Origin: Hippophae tibetana
Lineage: Eukaryota > Streptophyta > Magnoliopsida > Rosales > Elaeagnaceae
Reading direction: 5' to 3'
Assembly: GCA_037013495.1 (NCBI GenBank)
Contig: CM072805.1
Location: 25,054,669 to 25,118,668, forward strand
Length of the DNA: 64,000 bases
Shown one piece after another: positions 36,364 through 47,169 of the stretch (position 1 is the stretch's first letter; every line of letters begins with the position of its first letter). Both the position numbers and the translations under genes were made by a program. A model generated the notes under the pieces. The model was not told where the DNA came from, made no database searches, and saw only the letters and a list, made by a program, of their open reading frames with translations.

Positions 36364-39040
36364 CTAGGTTCTCTCATGAAAGTTGACTGATCTAGACAAG
36401 GCTGCAGGGTTTGCTTGAAGAAATGGAGATGTTTCAATAGTACGCGTTTTGTCGTTTCCCTTCGATTGGAATGCCTTTACAAAACTTCCTCCTTCTCCTC
36501 CATTGGGATAATTGGTTTGGTCATACTTGATTCCAAGTGTAGCCCATATAGAGCTCTTTGCTGCTTCACTAGGATCATTAATCCTCAAATTTTTTGGAAT
36601 TAGAGGAATTCTATCTGCATCATTAATGTTGTCTTTAGTAGGCTCTTCTCTTTGTGAGTTAAATTGACTAAGGATAATGTTTCCATCTCTAGAATGTTTA
36701 CCTAAAGTGTGAGAATTTGGACAACTTGGGGAAGAGTGGTTGATAGTTGAATATTGAGGAAAACATGTGTTCCAAGAGCCCCAAAATGCTGGTGGAGGGT
36801 AGAATGAAATTGGAAAGCCAGAATTGTACATAGCAGGAGGGAGCAAACCAGGTGTCCACTGAACTGGATTCCATGGACATGACCAAGGGGGTCCTGGAAA
36901 ACATGGTACTTGAGGTGGTGGAAAGCCTCCATTGTCCTCAGTAATTGATTTTCCTCCCCTGTCTGATGAGCCAACAACTCTTTGTGCTTGTCTATGAAAC
37001 TCATTGGGAATGTAGTTTTGTTTTGTTTCTGCCAGATTCAATACAGAAGTCTTGGATTCCCAAAGTGGAGAATCTGAGCCAAAATTAAGGACGGCTCTAT
37101 CGATACCTGAACAAGGGTTGTACACTCCATTTGAACCATTAGCTTGTGCCACTCGAAGAGGATCCGACATTACTAGGTCACGGTAACACGAAGCAGAAGA
37201 GTTCTTGTTCTTGCGGCGACCAGCACCAATAGGTACATTCCTCATGCTTCCTCCTGCAGTCCAGTATCTCTGACAATTCTTGCAGAAATGACGAGGCTGA
37301 CTGACATTGTAGTTATTGAAATAACAGAACTTGGTGTCCATGCTATGACACCTAGGACATGGGAGTATCTTTTCTGGCTTTTTCAAGGTCTTTTCTTGAG
37401 AGATACTGGTCTCACTCTGTTCTTCACTCTTGAATGTTTTCAAAGATGATGCTTCTCTTTCTATTGAAGAAGTTTTAGGGTTCTCACTTATACCAGATGA
37501 TATGGTAGGGTCATTTGGTTCTAAGCCATTACTATTGTCTGAGGTGAGTTCTTTCTCTGAACTTCCCTGTCATATATATAAAAAAGTTCTGTGAGAAAAT
37601 ATAGTAGCTGCTTTGCACTAACTTCTTTCTTTTTCACAACAAAATGTCAAGGATAACACAATAGTCTTCAAAACAGTAGTAGTAAGATAGTGAGATGCTT
37701 GAAACAATTTTTATCATAGAAATGGATTATCTTGCCCACAAGTAATGGTTTAGGGTTCCCTTCTAGTAATCAGATTATTGATATGATTTGATTAAAAGAA
37801 TGTTGAAAGCTATTTCAGTTTTAATACAACAAAAACAAGATGATATTGAAAGTATTAGACGAGTTTCTTCATTTCATCAATTGTTCATATACAAATTCAT
37901 TAGAAATGATTTTTTTTTTAATTTCTTATAGTTACATAAGATTATAATTTATAAAATATGGTCGAATTTTCTTAAATAATTTAGTGAAATCTGCAGTAGA
38001 AGAATTATACAAGTCTCAAGACAACTGATAAGCAGATAAAGAAACCAAAAATCCATTGTGAAACTATTAAAAAAAATTGATGAATAAGTTTTCCACTCTT
38101 AATATAATTGAAGAAAGTGTCCCAGGTTGTATTTCCCCTTATATATATCATGGATTATGATAATTGTATGAATCTACAATTCTGAGGAGAAAAGGGTAAT
38201 TTATGAAATAAAATTCAAACCCAACAAAAGAAATCCCCATAATTGTTTTAATTAAAGGTTATTGAAATTAGAAAGACTTCTCATTTGAAACAGAGTAAGC
38301 CCATTATCAAAGTCAGCAGCTTAAATGATGATGAGCAATAATAATCAAAGACTCAACGTTCAGCTTTCTAAAGAAAAATCTGTTTTGCTTGTTGACAGTG
38401 TCGTCATCTAAGGCTATCACAATGATAGAAATAATATTAATTACGTATTGATTAAAGAAAACATTATGGTAATATTTATACGGATTATGAATATTTTCAA
38501 GTATTAATTCATTGTGTTAACTTTGTACAATTGAAAAGTATGTAATTGTTATGAATTTGGATTAAGGATAAAGACTATAAGAGTTAAAGTTTTAAGATTT
38601 GAAATATACTCGAAGGTTTCCTATTTAGAATCTGTAAAAACTTGAACGAATAATCAAATAAAAAAAAACCCTGCACAAGTCTCTCAAATACCCAAATAAA
38701 ATACATTTTACTAGAGGCTGCCAATTTGGGAAAGTAAAACCTATCCAATGAAGATTTGATGTTTTTGAAAAATGGGTTGGTTTCAGAATACCGAATAAGC
38801 TCGACTTCGATTGACACATACCTTTTCTCTTTCATTTTCATGCTCATTTTCTTCTCTAGCAGAGTTATCTTCAAGGGTAGAAGTAGTTGAAGAATAATGA
38901 AGTTTTTGATAATAAGAACAACCTTCAATATAATCAAAAGTAGCATCAGTATCAGAAGCAGATGTTTCATTAATCCCAGAAGCCTCCTGTCTCATCCGCA
39001 AAGGAATTGTTCTACCGAACAGCTTTATAACCTCTGACAT
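36364..39040 (-). CDS. CDF: Cycling DOF Factor (CDF) transcription factor
   Basis: Two exons: 39040-38822 (73 codons) and 37566-36364, with a 1255-bp GT-AG phase-0 intron; 473 residues, within the family's usual size. CDFs are nuclear Dof repressors of CONSTANS and FT that gate flowering and stress responses by day length. The N-terminus has [10 protein letters not shown], the short conserved CDF block. The Dof C2C2 finger uses Cys143, Cys146, Cys168 and Cys171 in [20 protein letters not shown].. and ends in [13 protein letters not shown]. The C-terminal half has the Pro/Trp-rich [14 protein letters not shown], then [20 protein letters not shown] and [15 protein letters not shown], the blocks that bind FKF1 and GIGANTEA in the family. 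No frame damage is seen. Whether it is CDF1, 2, 3 or 5 cannot be told. Confidence 0.95.
37567..38821 (-). other. Intron of the CDF gene
   Basis: Donor GTATGT at 38821 and acceptor ATATGACAG ending at 37567. AT-rich, with no embedded gene or transposon. Short minus-strand open frames reading from exon 1 into it are not supported as protein. Confidence 0.85.
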
Positions 39041-39810
39041 TTCTGAAATTTACAACTCAACAATCTTTTTATGTTTATAGATAGCTTTTAGAAGTTACAT
39101 ATACATAGAAACTCTACAAGTTCTTGTTAGCTTTTTTCTTGGTCTTGGGTTGATCTGTTGGTTGAAAAGAGTGAATTGTAAGTTGTAAGTTGTAAATTGT
39201 AATGTTGAAGTAGTAGTAGACTAGTAGTAGTTGTTGTAAATTGTAATATAATCAAGGTGGCTTTATTTGACAAAGTGGGAATGCCACATCATCAAGTGAA
39301 ATTTTGTGAGCCACAAATTGTTTGTGGCCAACTGGCCATTTTTTATCTTTGGCGCAGTCGGATTCCCCAAAATTTGCGATAAAGATAGCGCTGTATTTGT
39401 TCTCTCTCTCCTATCCATGTCAGCATTTCCTCTCTCATATTTTATTAGGAAAGTTGAGGTAATTTAAATTTTAGATGGGATATTATTTTATTAATATGTA
39501 TAATTAAATTTATATGACTATATAGAATAGAAATTATGATATTGATTTTAAAGAAGATTTCATTAAAAAAAAAAAAGCAATGTCAAAATCATATACAAAG
39601 AAATAGTTAAAAACTAAAACCAAATGAAAAACTAAAAAACTAATAGCATCTTATCATCTTTATACTCCATCTTCGACTGCAAGCACACAACATTGTGAAA
39701 CCAAATCTGTAACTAACTAGCTTTTAAAACTAACAAAGTTTATCAAGGACACCAACCTAAGCTAATCGCATTAATAGGCTATACATCTCTACGATCAATT
39801 TTGGACAATA
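39041..39810. other. CDF 5' leader and proximal promoter
   Basis: 39041-39240 has TTGTAAGTTGTAAATTGTAA-type repeats and is probably leader. 39270-39400 is less AT-rich and carries the palindrome at 39310-39328 and a GATAAAGAT (I-box-like) word near 39378. The copia LTR begins at 39811, so the uninterrupted upstream region is about 770 bp. Confidence 0.5.
39310..39328. promoter_or_regulatory. Perfect 8-bp-arm palindrome in the CDF promoter
   Basis: GCCACAAATTGTTTGTGGC: two 8-bp arms around TTG, immediately followed by overlapping GGCCAACTGGCC. It lies about 270 bp upstream of the start codon. The symmetry suggests a dimer-binding site; the partner is unknown. Confidence 0.4.
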
Positions 39811-40025
39811 TGTTACTTAATTCAAACAAAACTAGTTATATTTGCTATAATATTTTAATTATATTATACTTGTATTATTTCATTTTATATTATTTCACCG
39901 GTAGTGTTTTACTACTTGTATTAAACTTATTACAACTCTATAAATAAAGTTCTCTATATATATTCTAAGATACACCAATTACAACATTAAATTATTATTT
40001 TTTATTCTCTTCTATACTCTTAATA
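39811..40025 (+). repeat. 5' LTR of the split copia element
   Basis: TGTTACTTAATT.. to ..CTCTTAATA, with TATA-like CTATAAATAAAG near 39936. It is about 60 bp longer than the 3' LTR; the second half aligns well (TTCTAAGA(T/C)ACACCAATTA). Confidence 0.75.
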
Positions 40026-40038
40026 TGATATGAGAGCC
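40026..40038 (+). promoter_or_regulatory. Primer-binding site (tRNA-Met, two changes)
   Basis: TGATATGAGAGCC next to the LTR end, against the usual TGGTATCAGAGCC. Confidence 0.7.
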
Positions 40039-40557
40039 TTTTATATACCTTCAGAATTTCTATCAAAATTTCATCTCTTTTCATCACAATAAACCATTAT
40101 CACCTATACTAATTCAATCAAAACCAAAATACCATCATCAAACTCGTTTCATCTAAAAATTTCCAAAGCCACCAAAATCAACCCAAAATAACCCTTCACG
40201 CGCCACCCAAAAATCTGTTCCCAGAACCCACGCACCACCTACTCTCAAGTCTAACCTGGTTCACTCAACTCGGTTCATCAAACCCGGTCCACTCAACCCT
40301 ATTCACCAAACCAGGTTCAACAAACCCAGTCTATCAAATCTGATTCAACAAACCTAGTTCAACAAACTCGATTCACCAATTTGAGTTCATAAGATTTTTT
40401 TCTTCACAGCTCTGGTTCAGCACTATACCAGCTGGTTCACCACCAGTTTAGACTAGTTCTAGGCTTTTTCCGACTATTCTTTCCATTTTAAGGTTATTTT
40501 TGACATATATAAACTCTTTTATACGGTTCCTTTATATTTTCTCTATTATTCCTTTAA

Positions 40558-41874
40558 AATGGACCGAAGTGATGTCCCCAAACCAATCTCTACCACCCTT
40601 TATGATACTAACTACCTAGCCTAGGCACAAGCAATGAAGAGTTTTTTGATAGGACGTAAACTATAACGTTTCATAACTAGTGATATTTTTATACTCATAA
40701 AAGAAACCACTGAAACTGATTCCTTATTTGGTAACCATCTTGAAGACTGGGAGAGTAAACATCATCAAATCATTACCTAGTTTCACAACATCATTGTACT
40801 CTCCATCAATGGTGAATTTGGGCATTTTGACACTACCAAGGAAGTTTGAGAATTTCTTACTGACACTTTTCATATTCCAGTCAACCATATCTTCTATATC
40901 ACTCGCTGACACCTTTCATATTCCCAACCTTACTCTAAATCTTATCTTTGTTGGTCAATTGTGTGAATTTGGTCTTACTATTACTTTTTCCTCTTCTGGT
41001 TATCATGTGCAGGATCCATTGATAGGATAGATCCTTAGGATAGGCCATAAGGTTGGATGACTATTTGAACTTATCAACCTTCATCTACCCAATTCTCCTC
41101 ATCCTTCTATTGTTGCTTTTACTACTCCTATCAACCTATGACATGCTCATCTAGGCCATACGTCTATATGACGTCTTCATCTCTTAGCATCTTCTAGTAA
41201 GTTAGGATCAATTTCTACTTCTTATAATGTAAATTATTTGTCTTGTCAATTAAGAAAACAACCTGCTTTATGTTTTAATAAAAGTGAATCTACTTTTGTC
41301 TCCCTTTTTGATTTAATTCATTGTGATGTTTGGGATCCATTCCCACATCCTACTACCAGGAGATGTGTTTACTTTTTCATCTTTATTGATAATTATTCAA
41401 GATTCACGTGGATTTTTCTCATGAAACATAAATTGAAATTACCCAAAATTTATTATGATTTTACCCAAATGATTAAAACTCAATTTCCTAAACTATCAAA
41501 GTTCTTAGAGTAGATAATGCTATGGAATATAAAGAAACAAATTTTTTATATTTTCTTCCACAAAATGACACTCTTTCTCAATATTCTTGTCCTCACACAT
41601 CTCAATAAAATGGAAGAGTTGAGCAAAAACATAGACATATTCTTAATACTGTTTGCACTATTCTCATTTCTAGTTCTTGTCCTAAACGCTTCTAGGATGA
41701 AGCAGCTCTAATGGCTATTTATACCATCAATCTTCTTATGAGCATCTCTATAATACTTCTCCATCTTATGAACTGCTCAAAGTGTTTGGTTGTGTCTATT
41801 TTGTTCTTCTTCACCCTCATGAATGCAATAAATTGGAACTGTGCTCGTCTTTATTGTTTCTTGGGGTATGGAAT
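40558..41874 (+). pseudogene. Copia gag and integrase half, before the hAT insertion
   Basis: Starts at 40558-40560 with MDRSDVPKP, then TLYDTNYLA-stop-AQAMKSF (gag opening) to KEV-stop-EFLTDTFHIP (about 40880). It then jumps straight to DTFHIPNLTLNLIFVGQL (protease/pre-integrase), so the rest of gag, the knuckle and the protease are missing; the join shares GACAC(T/C)TTTCATATTCC. Then HAHLGHT (about 41145), CQLRKQPALCF, the integrase segment HCDVWDPF, IDNYSRFTWIF (41385), VDNAMEYKE (41512) and PHTS-stop-NGRVEQKHRH (about 41600), ending at FLGYGI where the hAT element enters. Several stops and frameshifts. Confidence 0.8.
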
Positions 41875-41896
41875 TAGGGATGGGCACATGGACGGG

Positions 41897-43702
41897 TGAT
41901 GAGTGCTCATAAAACACTAAAATTACTATGATTTTATGCACATTAATTTATTAAAAATATATATTTATATGATTTTATCATATATTTGTATAAATTTCTC
42001 TTTTTCGGAATCACAGGTATTTTTATTGTTTTTTAGGTATTTTCGCTTAAAATGTAACTTAAAGACTCAAAAAGGTCAACAAATATGGAAAAATTAGACA
42101 AAATGGGTCAAAAATGTCAAAAAGGAGGAAATCACGTCGTCGCGCTCCTCAATTGCCCAGTTCTGCGCGCACCACGCCGCCCAGTCCCGTGCGCGCCCGT
42201 GCTCAGTGCCATGCCAGCCGCACACGTCTTGCTCCAGTTCCGCGCGCGCCTTGCCGTACTCCCGTGCGTGCCGCTGTCATCTGCGCCCCAATCCGCACGC
42301 AGCCGTCCCACGTCATACTGACGTCATCAAATGACATCATCATTCACCACTCCACGTTTCCACCATTTGTTATCATTTTTTCACCCATTTTTTCTTCTCA
42401 TCTTCACCTATAAATATCCTAATTCTCTTCATAAACAAACACACCTCAAAACACATCTTCTCTTCTCTTTCTTTCTCTCATTTATTAGTTTTTAAGTTTT
42501 TCTTAGTTTTTAGTTTTTCTTAGTTAGTTTTTCTTAGTTTTAGAGTTCTTCTCTTTTTGAGAAGAACTAGTTATGTTTTTGTAATTTATTTTCTTTTTGA
42601 TTCAATAAATGGGAGTGCAAATTCCGTTTAGAGGTTTTCTAACAACGGAAATAGCATCGAAATACTGTAAGGATTTTATTTTCTTTACAATTATTTTTTA
42701 TACTTTATTCTTACATGTTATATTTAATTTGTCTGTGATTAAATTTAACTCTGCTGGCTGTTTGTAAACATGATATAATAATAACGCTATTATGGTTGCG
42801 AAATATTAAATAGGTAAAAATCTCTAAAATGAATTGATTTTATTTTTATTCAAGATTGTATATTAAGAATGTTAGAGAGAAATATATTATTTTTCATTAC
42901 AAACTTAAATCTAAAAATTAGATTTTAAGGTTTAGTTATCCGGTCTAATTTAGAGTAGTGCTCTTTTATTTGTTGGTACAATCGCCCGGTAGTTAGAGTG
43001 AAACTCTATTTCAAAATTTTTTATAAGAATTATTATGTGAAAATGTATTGACAACATGTTTTTAGTAGTGGTTTTAAAACTTGAAAGTTAGTACTCGGAT
43101 AATTAAACTCTTAGGTTTAATTTGAACACCTTGAATAAAGTTTAAACTTTCTAACCCCACCAAAGTTGGCATTTAAATGTTTCATTTTCAATCTCTTAGA
43201 AAAAGGAATTAATTTAATTAACCAAATTAGTTATTAACCTCACCCATATGTGTTAATTGATTTGTTTAATTAACAAAGAATATCTAACCCCACCAAAGGT
43301 GGTATTCATATAAAAAAGAGAGAATCAATAAATATCAATTTATATCTTTAATAACCTAAATAATATGAGCAAACATAATTAATTTAGTTATTATATCCAT
43401 AAATACTCCACTATTATAAATAATAAAATTTGTATAAACATTTATTGAATCTGTATCTATGTTTATTTTTATGTTATTAGATTAGAAACACAAAAATGAA
43501 ACTATCGTGACAGGATGTTTAGGATTTAATTTCGTTTTTAAAAGTTTGAATAATAAATTAAAAACCACATATATTCCTTCCTTAGATCGACCTTAGGAGT
43601 ATACTTATCATTTTGTACGAAATGATTCGTGCACTTGCGAGAGTTTTATAAATATAAAACCAAAGTATTGGCAGAATCGGTGATGCTGGTTTTCGCTCAT
43701 CA
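41897..43702 (+). mobile_element. Solo LTR, 1.8 kb, nested in the hAT element
   Basis: Starts TGATGAGTGC and ends GCTCATCA, with ACGGG (41892-41896) and ACGGA (43703-43707) as a 5-bp duplication with one change. It is homologous over its whole length, in inverse orientation, to 52858-54500. It has a GC-rich block at about 42130-42310, a TATA box at 42408-42416 and repeated CCCCACCAAAG(G/T)TGG motifs at 43150-43300. The size suggests a Ty3-gypsy origin, but no internal region is present to prove it. Confidence 0.85.
42319..42416 (+). promoter_or_regulatory. Solo-LTR promoter: TGACGTCA plus TATA box
   Basis: TGACGTCA at 42319-42326, then AAATGACATCATC, and CTATAAATA at 42408-42416. The other copy has TGACGTCA about 78 bp upstream of its own CTATAAAT. 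TGACG pairs are the as-1/TGA-bZIP type of element. Confidence 0.6.
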
Positions 43703-44400
43703 ACGGATGGGGACAAATTTTAATATAACCACCCCCGAACCGAATTATAAAATCTGTCTCCGAAATCGTCCTAAAACCGTTGCAGTTCGGGAACGGTTTT
43801 TTACCCGTGGATAACAGTTCGAGACAGTTATTAAAAAAAATCGAAAAAAACGCTTTTCAAAATCCTATTAAATTGAGCTCCTTTTGGCTATGCAATCAAC
43901 TTAAAGCAAATGGACAAGTATATTGAACTTTTTATCTCAATTGGTTATTTAAATTTGTTATTTTGAGTTTATGATAAAAAAATTAACTTTTAATAATATA
44001 TATTTCTATGAATCTAGATAAGATTAAATACATATAAATAAGAAACACAAGATATAAATAAAATATTCTGAACTAATACAAATATTGAAAACTACTTAAA
44101 TAAATTTAAGAAAACTTCAAGTACAATAAATCAAAACCTCTCTCTTCTAATTATTCATCAACAACACGCGTATCCTGTAAAAATCAAACATATAAAATCA
44201 CTTTTATAAACCAAAATAATAAATTGATTAATCAATAATGTAAATTTTTTACTTCAACATCATCTTATGCAATATTAATAGTGAAATCGGATGAATCAGG
44301 AGCTAACATATATGAATAAATTATAAAATATTTGAATACACAATTAAATAATTAATATATAGTACATACAAGTGTTAATAAAATATAATATGTACAAATA
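43703..44400. other. hAT left arm, non-coding
   Basis: Subterminal DNA of the hAT element. 43700-43830 is less AT-rich, with CCACCCCCGAACCGAA and CCCGTGGATAACAG words echoed near 47050-47140. The rest is AT-rich 3' flank of the transposase. Confidence 0.6.
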
Positions 44401-45718
44401 TTAAATATATAGACTTATACCTTGTTTATGAATACTAGCCCATAACCAATCTTGAGTACACATCAAAGCTTCTAATGTGTTTTCGTTGAGTCTACTACGA
44501 TGTTTGCTCACTACTCTACCACTTGTGCTAAATGTAGATTCTGAAGCAACTATGGTGACCGGAATAGCCAAGATATCTCTAACCATGTCATGCATTATTG
44601 GATACTTATGTTTGTTACACTTCCACCAAGACAATATATCAAACTCTTCATCCGAAATTTCTACATTAGCCTCCTCTAAATAAGAGTCTAAATCATATTT
44701 CAAAGATCCAGCTTTATTTTGCATTAATTTTCATTGTTTATACTCATTTATACCACTAGGATTAAGAACACTAGTACCTTTTGAACTTTAAGATGTATTG
44801 GAGCGTGTTGAAAACTCCATTTGTCGACTCTCTTCTAAATTTCGTTTATTTCGGTACATATTTATCAAATCATAACACTTTCTTCTCACCTTTTCAATTT
44901 CAAAAATGGAATTCTCTCCATATATTCTTCAAAAATAGAATTTGAGATAATTCATCTTAAATCTAGGATCCAAAACAACTCCTATAGCCATGATAATATT
45001 AACTTCTTACCAATACTTATCAAATTTTACAAGCATGTTTGAAGCCATTCCTTTGACCAAATCATCCTCATCATTAATCCAATTATATAATGACAATTTG
45101 ATGTCACAAATATGAGGAAATAACATGTTTATGGTGGGATAGTTGGAACCAGAAATCAATTCAGTAACCTTGTAAAATACTTCTAACTTATCACAAATTG
45201 TACTTGCCATTTTCCAATCCAATGCATCAGGAAGACTATTATAATTCTTATCCAAGTTTTTTAAACGAGGAAACACTTTCTCATGAAACAATGCATTTTT
45301 AAGCATTAAAAAAGTAGAATTCCAACGAGTTTGACAATCAAGAGATAAATTCTTAAAAGAAGACTTTATCTCTTGAGATGCAATTTTTTTTAATTTTTTC
45401 CAACCTCTTTTGTGTTACTGTCCAATATGTAACACTATCTCTAACTTTAACAATGCATTGAGAAATTAGATTTAACACATCTTTCACTACCAAGTTTAAT
45501 ATGTGAGCAACACAATGCATATGAAAAATATCTCCATACAATAACATTGAAGTTCTATCTAATAAATCTAACAAATCGTGTAGCATTGAATCATTAGTAG
45601 AAAAATTATCTAAAGTTAAGGTTGAAATATTACGATCAATGTTCCAACCAAAATGCAACTCATTAATTCTTAACCAATAACTGTAGCATTGTGTGGAGTA
45701 GGAACATATATAAACCTA
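44401..45718 (-). pseudogene. hAT transposase, decayed
   Basis: Minus-strand pieces in order: FIYVPTPHNATVIG (about 45715), LTLDNFSTND with the first catalytic Asp (about 45620), MHCVAHILNLVVKD (about 45510, the C-x2-H box), ALDWKMASTICDKLEVFYKV (about 45230), VLDPRFKMNYLKFYF (about 44970), and the C-terminal dimerisation region DILSWWKCNKHKYPI, ILAIPVTIVASESTFS, RLNENTLEALMC (44640-44440). The enzyme would cut and paste hAT ends. The N-terminal BED finger is not found, and stops or frame changes occur near 45670, 45353, 45000 and 44740. It resembles the plant RICESLEEPER/DAYSLEEPER-type hAT proteins. Confidence 0.85.
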
Positions 45719-47161
45719 CAAAAATTATATAGTAACAATAAAATTGTATGTTGATTGGCACTTGAAGATCCACCACTTGTTACCTCCACATTAAGTTCAA
45801 TGTCATTTACTCCTTGAGAGGATTGTGGTGAATTTTTTTGAAAAAATAACTTTCAAAGTTTAAATTCATATATATATATATATATAATACATATACTTTC
45901 TATTATCTCACGTTACCTTTCAACATATTCACTTGTCATGATATTTAAAGTCTTTGTCTTCTTCACAAATCTCTAACTCTACACGACAAGATAAAAAATT
46001 ATCATCATACTATATTCCATATTCAATATGAATCGATAATACCATATACACTATGAATCGATAAAAGAGTAGCACTAATCTCACAATAGGGAGGTCCATA
46101 CACAAAACAAAGTAGTCACTTTATTTCATATACATTATGAATCGATAATACATTATCCAGATGACTTCAGGCATTTAAATATGTTATGGCGAAACTCTTC
46201 TGAGTATCTTGACTAAATCTATCAAAGCACAAATCAAATAAGATTTTACCATGATCACTTAAAATGATAGAAATTTTTGTGACAAAAATAGAGTAGCCAA
46301 TAGCCATGTTTCATAACAGGAAGGTCCATACACAAAACAAAGTAGTCAATTTATTCCATATACACTATGGATCGATAATACATTATCCAAACTCCAGATG
46401 ACTTCAGGAATTTAAATATATGTTAGATTTAACCAGTTTTTTTCAAGAAATAGAGTGGCAAAAATATCATAGTAGTGAGATCAGCCATACACAAAATAGA
46501 GTAACCATGTATTAACCAGACAACCACCAAGAGATATGATTCATACGAGAAAAAGAAACACTTACCTGATGAGACCACGAAGAAGAAGAGATAGCAAACC
46601 GGAGACAAGTGTATAGTCGAGAGCGGCAAAGATGATTGGCGAGAGAGGCGACACAACGACGTGGTGCAGTGATTGGTGATGATGCAACGTTGTGAATGGC
46701 GACGATATGCAAATAATGGTGATGACACGACACAGGAACTGGCGATTGGACTTAGTGACTGGCGACAACTGGAAAAGATGTAGCGACTGGACTCGGCGTC
46801 TCGACGACTGGAAACTGGCAAGAGAACTGAGCAGATGCGAGAAAACTGAGAAAAGTTGAGAGTCTAAGATTAAGAAAAAAATAGAGGCAAGAGAGTTGTC
46901 AGTGACAAATTAGGTTCCTTTATATATTAGGTTAAAAACAAGTAAATTCTAATTAATATATAATTTATTTAAATAAATATAATTAATTTCATATACGGGC
47001 GGGTACGATTTTGAGTATAATCGTAACCAAACTGTACCCTCTCCTTTATGTTTGGTTTTTACCCGAAACCGAACTCGTCCCCGAAATTAAATGGTTAAAA
47101 ACTAAACCATTGGTGTGGTTATCCGTGGATAACTGAACCTGCGTTTTTTTACCCATTTTTA
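45719..47161 (-). other. hAT right arm: leader, repeats, subterminal DNA
   Basis: A TATA-like TATATAAAGG on the minus strand near 46920 precedes a balanced-composition stretch (46560-46860) that looks like transcribed leader. A unit AGGTCCATACACAAAACAAA through ACTTCAGG.ATTTAAATAT repeats at 46092 and 46322 (offset 230 bp). A (TA)n tract lies at 45870-45885. No coding exon for the transposase N-terminus was found. Confidence 0.5.
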
Positions 47162-47169
47162 TATGGAAT

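Larger units (their letters stand above)
41875..47161 (-). mobile_element. hAT transposon nested in copia, perfect 8-bp duplication
   Basis: Flanked by TATGGAAT at 41867-41874 and 47162-47169. Ends TAGGGATGGGCA and, inverted, TAAAAATGGGTA, a match of 8 of 12. Subterminal CCGTGGATAAC words face each other near 43805 and 47128. Without the solo LTR inside it, the element is about 3.5 kb, a normal hAT length. A decayed transposase lies on the minus strand. Confidence 0.9.

Noticed and set aside
36415-37004. Small frames overlapping CDF exon 2 (36415-36603 on +; 36698-36904 and 36702-37004 on -)
   Set aside because: Other-frame shadows of the CDF coding exon.
38584-38970. 128-codon minus-strand frame in CDF exon 1 and intron
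   Set aside because: It is out of frame with the conserved CDF N-terminus and runs into the intron.
42085-42413. Two overlapping Ala/Pro/Arg-rich open frames
   Set aside because: They come from the GC-rich block of the solo LTR, where stop codons are rare by composition; the block is not conserved in the second copy.
46429-46821. 130-codon minus-strand open frame, Ser/Arg-rich
   Set aside because: It lies in the probable leader of the hAT transposase and shows no domain; other frames on the same strand are also open there.
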